Source: Apoda limacodes (lineage: Eukaryota > Arthropoda > Insecta > Lepidoptera > Limacodidae). Taken from it: 64,000 nt of DNA. Under the pieces are notes generated by a model. That model was not told where the DNA came from. It ran no database searches and saw nothing but the letters and a program-made list of their open reading frames with translations. The translations under genes were made by a program, and so were the position numbers. Positions 25,001 through 39,300 of the stretch are shown here, one piece after another. The stretch is taken from contig OX291545.1 of the NCBI GenBank assembly GCA_946406115.1, forward strand, positions 23,121,153 to 23,185,152, given 5' to 3'. Every line of letters begins with the position of its first letter. Positions within the stretch are counted from its first letter, which is position 1.

Positions 25001-28000
25001 GCTGTGTACCAAAGTGAATATTCAATTGATGTTTCAGAAATGTTACTGATAGCAAGTAGTATAGAAATTGGTCTCAAGTTAGACAGGTCAGTAGTACTAC
25101 CTGCTTTAAATAAAGGTATAACTTAACTGTATTTAATGAGATCAGGAAATATATCACACTCTGGTTGGGGAGCAATAACTGAAATTATAGTTTTAACTAG
25201 GGTAACAGAATGGCCCCATGGGTCAGTGGTTTTTTTTTAATTTTCATGAGCTGAATGCTTTAATGACATCGTTATGGTTTACATATGTGGATTTGAAATC
25301 TTTTAGGCATTCTTTTTCATTTTCTTTTAACAGTGCCTCTGCTAATAAAGAAGAAGAGTTCAGCGAGTTAATAGTAGAGACTGGAATATCCAAAAATAAT
25401 TTAACGAATAATGAGACAATCTCTATTTCTGACCTAAAAATAGGCCTTGAATAGGAAGATAGAAAATACTCTTGTTCAGCTAATCGTTTTCTTAGCGTTT
25501 GCAGCAGTATGCAAAAGTCAGCAGTGGGCATTACAGACTTTTTGGTAACTGAGCAAACATTATTTAAAAAAATATTTAAAAATATATCATGTTAAAGTAA
25601 CAATACTTTTATAATTTTACCTACTCACTATAAGTGTTATAGAATAATGGTGGTGGGAAATATCGAGCTGTTTTATGTAGATTGTGGAAATGGATAGGTT
25701 GGAAGAAAATTTTATTGTATACTAGCCTTAGGCCGCAGTTCCACCCGCTCTATATTGTAGGGTGTAAAGTGTAGGGTTTCAACGGCAACACCTCAATTAT
25801 AGAAAGAAACCCGTCTTAAACTTGACGTTTTTAAGTAGCCTATTTGTCCTTTCCCTGGACTCAAACTACCTTAATGCCAAATTTTATCTCAATCGGTACC
25901 GCGGTTTAAGCGTTAAGAGGTAACAGACGGATAGATAGAGAGACAGAAAGAGTTACTTTCGCATTTATAATATCTATATATGAATAGTTTTAATGTGCCG
26001 ACACTGATAACAGTAGCGGACGGTGTTAGTTATAAACTTCTGCACGCCAGATAAGCCCTCAGGAAAAAGATTTGGTCGTTATTATGCGTAATCACCGCCA
26101 GCCTGAACAGCAACGCAACCGGGAATAGAACAAGGACAGGCGATAGGAGACTATGTAGCACAGTTAATAAAAACACTGAAAAACTTGTTAGAATGACAGT
26201 TTCGACACGTATCGTGCCAGTGCTAAAAACGGACGTACCTATCGGGGTGATTTTAAATTAAATATGAATTTATGTCTAGAAGCAGACCGTTTTTTCCTAG
26301 CCATGGGTGGACGATGTGTTAGTAAAAATTAATCTAAAAATAATTTATTTAATTATGTAGTATGAGACGCTAAAAAGCTCATACATACTGCTATTGTATC
26401 TCTAGTATTTTAGCTGTATCCGGCGTTAAAGAGGCGGACTATATATTCAATATCACGTTGGATCCGATATGACCGAGGTTTTTGTAGGTTTTATAAGTAA
26501 CAACTTAACTTAACAAATAAGTATGACAGCATTAGAAAATCCAAATGATATTACTTTAAATTAAAACAATCCACAGTGCTGTGTATTTACGGCCGCTTTT
26601 CCTCTGATTAATGACAAAATAGTGCGTCAAAAATTCAATGTTGTACTGCATATTCGTCGATACTATATATTCGTTATTTTTATTTTTTGACTTTTACTCA
26701 TTAACCAATAAAAACACTTTTAGCTATTCAAGAAATAGCGAGTCAGCTTAGCCCGTCACTCAAGCTCTTCCAATTCACGCATCGACCCCTTAATCCATCT
26801 GGAGGGAAATCAAAAGCTGGTAGTGATACCATACCAGACTTAACTGCAATACTAGAAACCACGCCACCTGCGCCTTGGGCTCTTGCAGATGCTGAAGGAT
26901 TCAATGGAAAACTTTTGTACCTTTATACCTCTGGCACTACCGATCTTCCTAAAGCAGCTGTTATATCAAATGCCAGGTAAATTGACAGATACCAACCAGT
27001 TCTGAAAAACCCTTTCAAATATAATTAATACTGTTTTATAAAAAGTTTCATTTAGTTGAAGGTTTACCAGTATGTAGGGGTAATCCTTACAACTACAGGA
27101 CAGATTTAAAAATTATGTCACTGAAGAAAAATTACACTATTACTGATTAACATCCCTAGTAATATTACAAAGGCGCAAGTGAGTTTGTTTGTCATTTCTA
27201 AACCTTGCATCAAAGCATCCAATTAAGCTGAAATTTGGCCCAGGCATAGTTGGGAAGACAGAGAGGGACATAGGCTTTTTATCACGCAAAATAACCGCAT
27301 CCAATAGACTTCATTTTATAAGACGTGCCTTAACAATGCAAAGTATTTAAGAAGACTTGTGTTCAGGACAATATATCTCTTACATACATTGCTGCACAAA
27401 GTTAGCTAGTAGGAAAGAGAATCAGGAGTTCTCACGAGGTTTTGTTTTGCGGGGATGATATGATACCGCGTGGCACCATTTCTTCACGCATCGCAAGCTA
27501 CCAACACAGCAACGTACTGACTCGATTTTAAACCCAGGCTCAGTATTGGTGATAAAACTTCAGGCAGTTCAGACCTGTCACTTTAAACAAGCAAACGTTA
27601 ATTTGACGTTGTAACGTTAACTGAACTGAACTGAACATGAACTGGTATTTTTTCCGAACGGCTTATGTTACTGACGTAAATTCCGGACAGGTTAGTTTTT
27701 GAACGCCATCAACGTCGTAAGATAATATCGAAACATTAATTAATTAAAAAAACCTTGATTAAAACTTTCAAAAAAAGTTAATTTTCAGTATCATTTGACT
27801 AACTATCCTATTATTGGCTTAAAGAGTGAGAGAAAACAAACGCTTACTCTGTGTAGATAAATGTTGTTCTTTGAAAATAAATCTTTGCTTTGTCGCAGGA
27901 TGGTATTTATGACATCAGCCGCGTTTCGTCTCAGTGGTGTTATGTCCAAGGATATTGTGTACTGTCCATTACCACTGTACCATGGTTCTGGAGGAATGGT

Positions 28001-30344
28001 CGGCGTTGGTTTTGCCCTAATCTATGGAGCCACCATAGTTTTAAAGCCAAAATTCTCCGCATCTCAATATTTTCCTGATTGTGCCAAATACAATGCTACG
28101 GTAAGTAGTTATATTTAAAATGCAAGTTTGCAAAGGAATTTGATAAATGAGTAACAATTACATTTTTTGAAGTGAAAACTTCTTTAGCGGCGTTGTGCAC
28201 TTTTTTTGGTATGGGTAAAAAATTATAAACTCGCGTCAGGTCACGTGTCCTGATCGCGAAAATTCGTAAGACGGATGGAGAGTAGACAGCTGGCGCGGCG
28301 TAGGAGAGGGAGTATCCCCCTCTCTTTCTACGGCGCGGCGAAAATGTGTGCCTGCGCCTACTGTTTCGTTTAGGCGGCGCAGGGCGCTTGCGCGAATGGT
28401 CGTGTGTGTTTATGTTACAGCGTGCTACGCGCATCCATGGATGGTGACAGCTAATGGCTCGACCGTCTGTGTAGTGGCCATACTGCTGTGTATTCGTAAA
28501 ATTCGTGTATATAAAGTGTTTAAAATATGGAAATTAAACAAAGTGCATCTTTGTCTTTGTAAAATACGGAAACCGTAATGCCACGCCTATTATAATTTTT
28601 ATTTTTAGTATTCGCGATTATGAGTAGTACAGGGAGGTTGGATATGGAATTTTAATTCTATGACAGATTGCGATGTCAAATATACTACGTCAAAAAAGTA
28701 AATAAACAAACATTATTATTTCATGACAATGTCAAAGACATGTCTTATGACATATTTGAGTATTAAGCGCGAATCGTGTGTAAAGGTTTTCACTTCTGCC
28801 GGCACTCCTAGAGTGGAACCTGGTTTTTTTTTTTTTTATTTTTCATTATTGGTAGATTCTATCGACACAAACCACTGTCTATTAGGCGAATTAGTTGTTT
28901 GTGTAAGCATCGAATCGCCGTTATCAAAAACCCGCACCTATAAAGATCTTGCAAACAATAAAAGTAGAAAATTGCAGATTTATTATATGCTAAATGTAAA
29001 AACTGAGTTTGTGGGTAAACTGACCAGGATTTAAGTTATTTTAACGACGAGTTCGGCCACATATTTGAAGATCATTGAGATAAATTTTAGGGTATATTTT
29101 TCCATTTGGCTACAAAACCCTAAAAATATAATTACCTACTTGTATCGAATAAATACAGTTTAAACTCTTACTGTGTTTTGAGAGACATTTTTGTATATTT
29201 TAGGTGGCAACCTACGTCGGCGAGATGTGTCGCTACGTGCTGGCAACACCGCCATCTCCAACCGACAGGCAACACAAAGTTCGCGTTATATACGGGAACG
29301 GACTAAGACCACAGGTAACATTGTACCATATCCTACTTCATATTAAATCTCCAAAAATTTACATTACTCATTTGAAACGGCGGATCAATAAGTATTATGC
29401 TTATTTTTACCTACTAGACTTTGTTAGCTACATGACAGCACTCAGATACATGATTTTAGGATTTTGGCTCTGTTTGCGCCGTGGGATTGAAGTTGCTTGA
29501 TCCCAAATCCAGCAATAGGTATAGCTGGATCGAGCAGAATTTTCGGCCTGCTGGATCCAGCGATGTGAATATAAAAAAAAACACTTCCAACGAAAATGAT
29601 TTTGAACTAATTTCAACGATTTTCTACGCAACAGGGACTGTACCTGACCTGACTACATACAGCAAAGCCAACAGAAAGAATTATGCTTTTAGCATATACC
29701 TATATTATAAATATTGGTCTACAGTTCCGGGAGTCCCCATTTTTTTGTAAATTGTTTATAACTTTTGCAATTTTTTCAAGCGGAACTTTGAACGGAAATC
29801 ATTTATCGAATGACACATCATTAATATTTTTCCGAGACTGCTGAAAAAAGTTGAACAAAAAAGCACTTGTTGACAAGACTACTCCAAATGTTTAGCATTC
29901 GACTTAAAAGCGAAAAACACCCTCTGTCAAAATGGCAGCTTTAGGCCGTTGTTTTTTACGTCTTAGTTCAAACTCATTGTTTTTTTTTTATTCAAATTAG
30001 GTTTTCACAAACATTTTTGCATCGTCAAAGTTATTAAATACGTACTATTTTATTTTTTGAAATCCGGTTTACAATGTGGATTTCTACCGAGAAAGATCCT
30101 GCAAGAAACTCGATAGTTACTCTTTTAAAAAAACATTGGGTTAACACCATAACTAGTACATATCGTCATTAAAAAAATACAATCATCAATGCTTTAAATA
30201 AAAAAATTTGCCACACAATTTTTAATTATTTTCATTTTAGTTTACCTATGCGTCCTGTAATTGAGCATTTAGTCCCATGGATTTTCATAATTTACTGTTG
30301 AATCCTTAAACGATACTTTTAAGCGAGCAATTCTTGTATATATG

Positions 30345-30382
<38 letters not shown>

Positions 30383-33300
30383 TATATATAATCTTTCGGG
30401 GGCGATAAATCGATCTAGCTAGGTTTCATTTTTAGAAAACGTCGTTTTTAACCGTGTTTTTAGGCAGTGATAAACTAAAAAAATATGACTTTTCCTGTCA
30501 TCTATTGGCGAGTAGTATTAAGCAACATTAAAGCTATTTGACAAAAGATGGCGTTATTAAGTAACGCTTAAGCTACTTGACAATAGAAGGCGTTGTTTAA
30601 AAAAAACGAGCAACGCTCGGTCCTCCAGGTAATATCAATAAATGTCTGGATCTGAGTAACATTTGGTAATGTAAATTTAATACATTTAGTTATTTTCTTA
30701 TTAAGTAACAAATTATTAGCGTTAAACCAATTTACAATTTTAGAAATGGTGTTATTTAATTCATCATAACATGTCTGTCATCTCTTAGCCTAAAAAGTTA
30801 AGAGGTGGCGTCAGCAAATACATGGTTGCAAATACAATGACATGGTTCCATGATATGGGAGATCATTAATGTAAATAAAAAATAGAAAAAGACCTAAAAT
30901 TGAGATCTGAGGGACTTCCATAGTGACTGTTGATCCCGGAGATTTTAACCATTGATATATTTTTTCTGTACTCTGCTACTCATGTAAGAAGTCAAAAGGT
31001 CGAGAGATTGGCATAGTAATGTAGCTTCCTGATGACATTTTTATGTTGGACACAGTCAAACGACTTAGATAAATCACAAAACACTCCAAAAGCATCATGT
31101 GAATCGTCCCAGGCATTAAATATATTTTTAAAAGTGCCACTCCTGCATCGGTTGTGGAACGGCCTGTTATAAAGCCAAACTGTTTAGAACATTTGACAAA
31201 GTATGATTTTTCAAAAAGTTTACTGAGTATAGGTAGTATTAAAATAGGCAAAAATTCGTAAGGTACTGTTGAACTACCTGATTTTAAAAGAGATATGATT
31301 TTGCTTAGTTTCATCTCACCAGGAAACACAACTATTAATATTATGGCAAAGAGATCCTATAACGTGAATAATTGAAATTATAGTTTTTGCAGAAAGGTCA
31401 CAAAGGTCTGTCATGTTTTTTATTTCTAATGTTTCAAATGTATTTATTTTATCCATAGGACTAATCTTTTTAAACATTCAGGAACATTAGTTTTAACAAT
31501 TCTGCTATATTGGGATTTTAGTTTAGATATTCAGTTTAGATATTATAACAGCCACCTCAAGATTTATTTTTAAACTAGTATCATCTACGATCAACTTAAA
31601 GTCCTGACAAGACTTCCCAGTTTTTAGGGTTCCGTACCGCAGGAAAAAACGGAACCCTTATAGGATCACTTTGTTAAGTGACAGAATTCAGATGGTTGAC
31701 ATCAATGAATTCAGATTGTCGGGATCTGTAGTGCAAATGGGCGTGCCACTAGGTTCAGTCTTGGGTGCCTTTTTGTTTCTTGTCTACATAAATGATCTAC
31801 CAAGCTATGTAAAGTGCCCATTATAGTTTTTTTTGCTGATGACACATCTCTTTTATTTAAAGTGAAACGACAGAAAACCGATTATGACGAAGTAAATTTC
31901 CAAAGTCGTAAATTGGTTCACTCCTAATAATAATTTGCTTAATGAGAAAAAAAAACAAATGTATCAAAATAATGTTACCTAATGAGAGACAGGTTGTCAC
32001 AGAAATTGTTGTAAAGGACGAGAAACTAGACATAGTGGACACTACTTCTAGGTATAACACTTGATTCTAAATCACAATGGGAGCCTCATATTTTGTTATT
32101 ATAGATTGGTGAACAGGCTTAGCTTCTGCAGTTTATGCCATCAAAAAGGTTCGAAATCTAGCTTATGATAAACTGTATGTTTCACTGCAAGTTCACTTCT
32201 AAATAAAAATGTTTGTAGCGTGTTATTGAAATTTATTAAATATTTTGATTTTTAATATTGCAATCTTATCTATCAATCACATTTAGGCGACAACATAAAA
32301 ACGCTGAAAGAAGAAAGAAATTAAAAAAAATTAGATAGAGTAAAAAAAAAAATCTCACAAATGTCAACAGCAAAAGCCGTGGAAGCGAAAGATACAAAGT
32401 AATAATTACGTAATATGGTAATATATACTATATTATGTATAATGATATATACTATATATAAAAAAACGAGTTGCACTCCGGGAGTGCCGGCAGAAGTGAA
32501 AACCTTTACACACGATTCGCGCTTAACACTCAATTATGTCACAAGACATGTCTTTGACATTGTCAAGAAATAATAATGTTTGTTTATTTACTTTTTTTTA
32601 CGTAGTATATTTGACATCGCAATCTGTCATAGAATTAAAATTCCATATCCAACCTCCCTGTACTACTCATAATCGCGAATACTAAAAATAAAAATTATAA
32701 TAGGCGTGGCATTACGGTTTCCGTCTTACGAATTTCCACGATTAGGACACGTGACCTGACGCGAGTTTATCATTTTTTACCCATACCAAAAAAAGTGCAC
32801 AACGCCGCTAAAGAAGTTTTCACTTCAATAATATATAATCTAGCTGACCGGGCAGACGTTGTCAATGACGATGTCAAAATCAATCTTTTTATTTTGCCAA
32901 TCATCCTATTATGGCGTGACATTACGGTTTCCGTCTTGCGATTTTTTATGGCGTGGCATTATGGTTTCCGTCTGACGAATTTTCTATCAGCCTGGCGCGA
33001 GTTTATCATTTTTTATCCAACAGTGGGGGAGTGAGGCTCAGAAGATGGTAATATACAAATATTATGGCTTTACAATACATAGTACTTTCGAACTTTTGGT
33101 AGCAAAGTACTTGGAGTGCACGTCGCTTTGCAGTTAGTATGTAGAATTGGTATAACCATTCTGTTGCAACAGCCTGTATAGCGCCCAACGCTCAAGGGCT
33201 CCCCGCGGGGGGAGCCTCGGCTTAGGTTGTCGCTCTCGGGGGCGTCCCTTAGACCGGCGTGTGTCTCGAACCCGAAGGTGAGTCACCGCCAGGCGGGCAG

Positions 33301-36300
33301 TTCCCCGTTATGCGGTTGCGTTTGCGATTGAGTGGGGGCGAGAAGCGCCCCGGCACTCTTTGATACCTTGTGTATCTGTTCGGGCGAACCCGGGGACGTC
33401 GGCGTCGTGTGAGTCCCTATTCGGGGAGGTCGTAGAGACTAATTTCGCTATCCGGACAGCGAGATCGTCATCTGGGGCTGTTTTACGACCATGCCGAGGT
33501 CGGCCCGGGGGATGATACGGCCCTTATGGGCACCCTTAGTTTATTAAGTAAACAGAATTCCACAATACTCTCACTTTTTACAATAACTTAGTGCTGCTAG
33601 ACAGAGGCTTGAAAATACGCCGAAATGGTTCCAGGAAAGGATAGTACTGCAGTTTGCTTTGCGCTTCTAGCAAATATAAATAAATCTATGGTTACTGTTA
33701 CACTTTAGTATTAAAGTCTATTTTTATTGATTTCAGATATGGAAAGAATTCGTAACACGTTTCAATATAAAGCACGTACGTGAATTTTACGGCGCGACCG
33801 AAGGAAACGCAAATATAGGTAAGCTCTGTCTAGCACAAAATAAGTATGTACAGAAGGACCGCTACAGTAAAAGTATTTGAGTGTCTCGACTACGGGCGAG
33901 TAAACACTGACGCGCGTGCAGGTGGACGGAATGTATAAGAGCTTAGTATCTCGCAGACATGTGGAAGCAAATAATATACATCTAACGAACGCGAACGGGC
34001 GGGGAATGGGTGGAGCGCGCGGTGTGTTGAACGGCTCCACTACGGAGGGGCAGTTAGACAAGCCACGCCGGCAACATTACTTCCTTTTTAGGGTTCCGTA
34101 TCCAAAGGGTAATTAGCGGAACCCTATTACTTAGAATTCGCTGTCCGTCCGTCTGTCATCACCATGAACCGTGATTGTTAGACAGTTGAAATTTTCACAG
34201 AAGATGTATTTCTGTTGCCGTTGTAACAACAAATAGTAAAAAAATAATAATAAAATAAATATTTAAGAACGCCATCTCAGTATGGGGCGATTTGGAATGG
34301 CCAGCCCGCTGTTCCGATTTGGCCCCTAGTGATTTCGCAGCCCCATGGAAATAGCATAGGGTTTTCTTGGTTGCAAATTTGGGTATAAACTGCTCTCAGG
34401 GCACCTAACAACATTTAAGAAAATAGTAGTTACATGCGCGTTTGCGATGTTTGCAAACTGGGTTTGCTGGGAACAGTGCAAGTTTCATCAAAATCGGTTT
34501 AGCAGTATTTTATATAATGAACTGTTAGGAAAATACGATTCGGAGCGCCTCACAGCGTGCTTCATACAAAACAAATTTCTCTCTCACTTATTTTTGGCAC
34601 TTGCTGATCAAACACCACGAAATTTTGAAGACATGTTTTAGTAATAAATATCTAGGTATGCAGTGTGCCAGTTTTCTAGTTTTTATACAAATGGTTTCGA
34701 AAAAGATAGCTAGTTAATAAAAACATTTAACAAGATTTTGGAAAACCACAGACGGTATTCGGCTTCGGATTATGACTAAGAAATTTCACAGTAAATGTCA
34801 AAAATAAATGAGAAATTCGTTTGTATGAAGCCCGCTGCGATACTCCGAATCGTATTCTCTTAAGGGTGCACCAATCAATCAAAAATCACAATGTCAGTTA
34901 AAGAGCCTTCCCAAATTAAAAGTTGATATTTGTATTTTTGAAATGCTTTAAAATATGACACAACCAATAATTTTGTATAAAATATATATTATTCCTTAAT
35001 ATATTCTTCTTGTTTCTCTAGAACCACAATCGATAACACTTTTGATTTTGAAATGAAATAACAAAATGTGGGTAGCATATTTTGATAGAAATATCCTATA
35101 AACTTCAAGTGATTATGATATATAGATTTTAAACAAACACACATGTAAAAGTAAAGTGCACTCTTCAATAATGTAGAACGTTTTTTTGAATAAAGATTGT
35201 ATTTTTTGGGGCGCGGGCGACGGGCGGCAAAACGGTTGCGGCCTCTATGCTAATTTGTAGCTGTGCCGACTAAAGTTTTCAACTGCATCTAAATATTTTT
35301 TTATGTCTAGTTACATGATAAAAGCTAGGTTACGATGTGCTTTACAAACGATTGTATCGCTATGATTCGAAAATATTAACTTATGATCAAGTAAAAGTCC
35401 TGAGGGACCCATACTTTTAAATTAATTAGTGTGATCTGCTACTGATAGCTACATATTATTACCCATTACTGCTGAGGCACGCATCACAGAGGCCGGTTAA
35501 GCTGAGTTGTGGCCAAGTTTTTTCTCAAACATGCGTGTAGAAAAACCAATTATATTGACGACTGTACTGACAATAATAAAAATAGTTTAGATAATTTTAC
35601 CCAGTTCACCGCGTTCAAATTTCGATTACGGTTTTTACTTTTTTAAATTAATTTAAGGGCGCATTATTTTTGTTGTGCTAGTCCGAAATTAAAACTTGAT
35701 AAGTTATCTCCTTAGTTATCAAGGTTCGCGTTCAAAAAAAGGTACTTCCATTTTCAATTTTCATATTTGACCGCTCGAGCGCTCTCGGTACAGTAGTACT
35801 GCAAGTACGATTTATCCCAAAGAAGTTTGTGCAAGATATGGTCGCATATCGTAGCATGTTTGAGAAAGTTTATTTTTGTCTTTAAGTGGGTTTTAGGTGT
35901 AATTTTTTTTTACTGATTGCGTAGTTGATTTAATGTCAGTGCGGACAGCCTTATTTTTATTCTGTTCGAGAACGATTTTTATGCAACTATATTAAATAAT
36001 ACTATATTTTATGTATCCAATCGCTATCATCAGAGTTGACGAGAAAGGAGATCCAATCAGAAATTCGAAAGGACTCTGTCAGGTTCTAGCTTTTGTACAT
36101 TCACTTTACTTCACTGACTGTCAAGGTCACAATTCATCACATCACAGTAGCTGATTTATTTATTTATTTATTTATTTCCAATTTATAACATGACAGCATA
36201 CAATTATACCAAAGCGTTACAAATGTTAAATTAAAATTAGTAAATCATCGCTTAAAAATAAATACAACAATTAATTTAAAAAATCCAATAATAATACATG

Positions 36301-39300
36301 TATTTATTTCAATCCTTATCTTAGTTTATATTTACGCTAGTTTCTCTAGCATCCATCTCGTATATTCTCTTGCACTCACTCATCAGGCTTGCTATTCCAC
36401 TCGCAAATAAATCACACTGTGATGTTTAAGGGCGTACACAGGTAGGGGCAGGGGGCCGCTGCCCCCTCTACAAGATAAAGTCAACGTTAATTTTCTTGGC
36501 AATTGAGAATTTAAAAACGAGTTTCTCTGCTGATACACTTTAGCACCATCAGTGTGCCTAGTGTGAGTTTTTAACGCTACTATCGCGTTCCCGGCAACGA
36601 AATACATGTATAGAAATAAAGGAGTGCCTCTAAGGGATGCGTTTCGAGACTATTTTTTCTCATAGGACTTTTAATAAATACGCGAACGCGATAGTTGATT
36701 TACGAATACGCAAAAACTCACACTAAGCACACTGTTACAACCAAGGGTTATCTATTACCCACGGCTGCACCCGTCGGGATTTCTATTAGATACTTATCCA
36801 ATCCGGACATTTATGAGGATAAACTAACTTACACCGCCATCCGTTAGAAGTGTATGGAACCCGGACATGTTTACTACTGTCGATAAACTAACTTAAATCG
36901 TCATCTGTTAGAAACGTATGTAACTCTTAGCCAGCGCACGCCATGAAAAGCTCCCAGTCGGCATGAATGTATCCGACTCGTTCTCAGAAACATTCCCCAG
37001 GGTGTGCATAACAACTGACCAAAATTTCATTATTATCGGTTTACCCTTATTGTGTGAGACCGACTGGCACTTGACCCTGTCCGACTCGCACTTGACCCTT
37101 TTTTTCTTTCTCAGAAACCTTCCTCGGCGTGTGCATAACAACTTACCAAAATTTCATTAAAATCGGTATACCCTTAGTGCGCGAGTCCGACTCGCACTTG
37201 GCCGTTTTTTTTCATAAGAACCTTCTCCTGACAATAACAAACACAACAGAAAAAGAATTAGCGAAATCGACCTAGCCGTTCACGCGTGATGTCGTGACCA
37301 AAGGAAATAAGGATTAATTTTTAGCATATATATATATACCTATAGATAGTTTATCGGAAGCCTACCTCCTACCGAGCCTGTACTACTACACTAGTATTAA
37401 AAAGAGATAAAGTTTGTAAGTTTGTAATTAGGAGGTAATCTCCGAATCTACTCATCTAATTTCAAAAATTCTTTACCAATATTTTGAATGGAGTTTCAGA
37501 ACAGCTAAGGGTTATATTTTGTTTAGAATAAAATAAGTTTTTTGTTTGAAATACTTATCTATATTTGTGAGTACTGTCTAAGCAAAATAAAAATGTTTTT
37601 TTTTTCAATATACCAGGAATTAAATGAGCCAGACCCGTTAAAAAACTAATAACTGAAAAATCTAATAAAGAATTCCATATTACAGTCCTTAGAGTAAACC
37701 TTGGCAGGGTGCTCATTCCACAACCTGAGCGTTTGTGGGAGGAAGTTCCTCTAAAACCGCACTGTATACATGTGAGGTCGCGCGTTGTCGTGGAGAAACA
37801 ATGGGGAAGAGCGATTGACCAGTCTTGATTGTTGAATTGCGAGTTTCTCTATCATTATTTGCAATTCTTGGCAATAGATATCTGCCGTCACTGTTGTGCC
37901 ATTCGGTACGACGCTGTGATGTACAAGTTCGGTACTGGTTCACCAGACAGTCACCATTGTCTTTCTATGGGTAATTTTTGTTAGCGCACTGACTCGGTGC
38001 TGTACCCGGGTTCACCCACTACGACAAACGCCTACCGTTGTCGTACAGGATCCACTTTTCATCGCAAGCAACAATTTGATTTAGAATTTCCTAACTAAGT
38101 TATCTATGCTCACACTTCACGACAGACCATTAAAAAGCTACAAGTGTTACAGCTGCCTACCTACATTACCCCAACAGATTTCAACTTTTTCAAAAATATG
38201 GCAATTTTTTAAGTGGGAAAAAATTCAACACCTAGGGTTTGTATATATAAATTGTATAGATAATTTAGGGTAATACTTTGATTAGCTAAAATATAAAAAA
38301 AACTAAATTTTATGTTTTAAAATTTTCATACAAATCTCCAGTTTCATAAGTAAAGACCTAATTAATACTAATTATATTATTATGTATAGTATAGACTAAT
38401 ATGGATGACCACGTTCAAAGTGCGTCTTTTAAATAGTAGAAGAGTAGAATGTTTTTAAATATTATATTGAACAATTTTATATTGATTCCAGACAGTATAA
38501 AAAACCGGCCTAATGCGAGTCTATTATATGTTGATAGTTTTACCACCATGAGATCAAGTATCATAAGTTTATTTTATTATTATTATTAGTATATAGTTTT
38601 TGGATTTTTTTCTATATTTGTGATGTTACATCTTGCTTCTTGCCAAATTTCATGAGTCTAGGTCAACAGGAATTACCCCATAGGTTTTGATTTATTTGTC
38701 TCATAATATGCGACAAAAAATGACCGTATTTTGGGTACATTTTTTATTGCATTAATTTAGAAGTTAATTGGTTAGTTGTTATTAAGGCTATGGCATACCC
38801 TAGAAAAAGCGTGCCGTTTCGACCAATGTATACACATATTATACTATTAAAGCATACAAAGAGACACAATTCCACGAACGTCAGGCGCTAGCACGTGACC
38901 GTACGTTGAAAATATCGAGTTTTTTGGTTTTTTTTGAACTATATAATTAGAAAATTCACCTGGTCATATTAATATATATTTTATGAAAGAAGAATCACGA
39001 GAATATCACTCTTATCTTGAAGACGTGTAAATTTCAGCATTCAACCATGGAAAAAATATTTCTAATGGGTAGTACTGTATGTAACTGCAACTTCAAAACC
39101 TATATTTTTTTTGGCAGTTCACGCAACCCGACGAACCTGGAGTATTCGTTGGCAAAATCAGCAACATTCCATCTCGCGCGTTCCTTGGATACGTCGACAA
39201 AGCTGCTACTGAAAAGAAAATTATTCGGGATGTGTTTACCCACGGAGATTCGGCGTTTATTTCTGGTAAATTTGTTAATAAACTAGATTATATCTCATTA

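Noticed and set aside
33819..36010. A displaced mini-exon carrying the missing first half of FATP exon 8
   Set aside because: No segment encoding an NVNNK..AIGFISR-like peptide was found by eye on either strand of intron 7. A very diverged one cannot be excluded.
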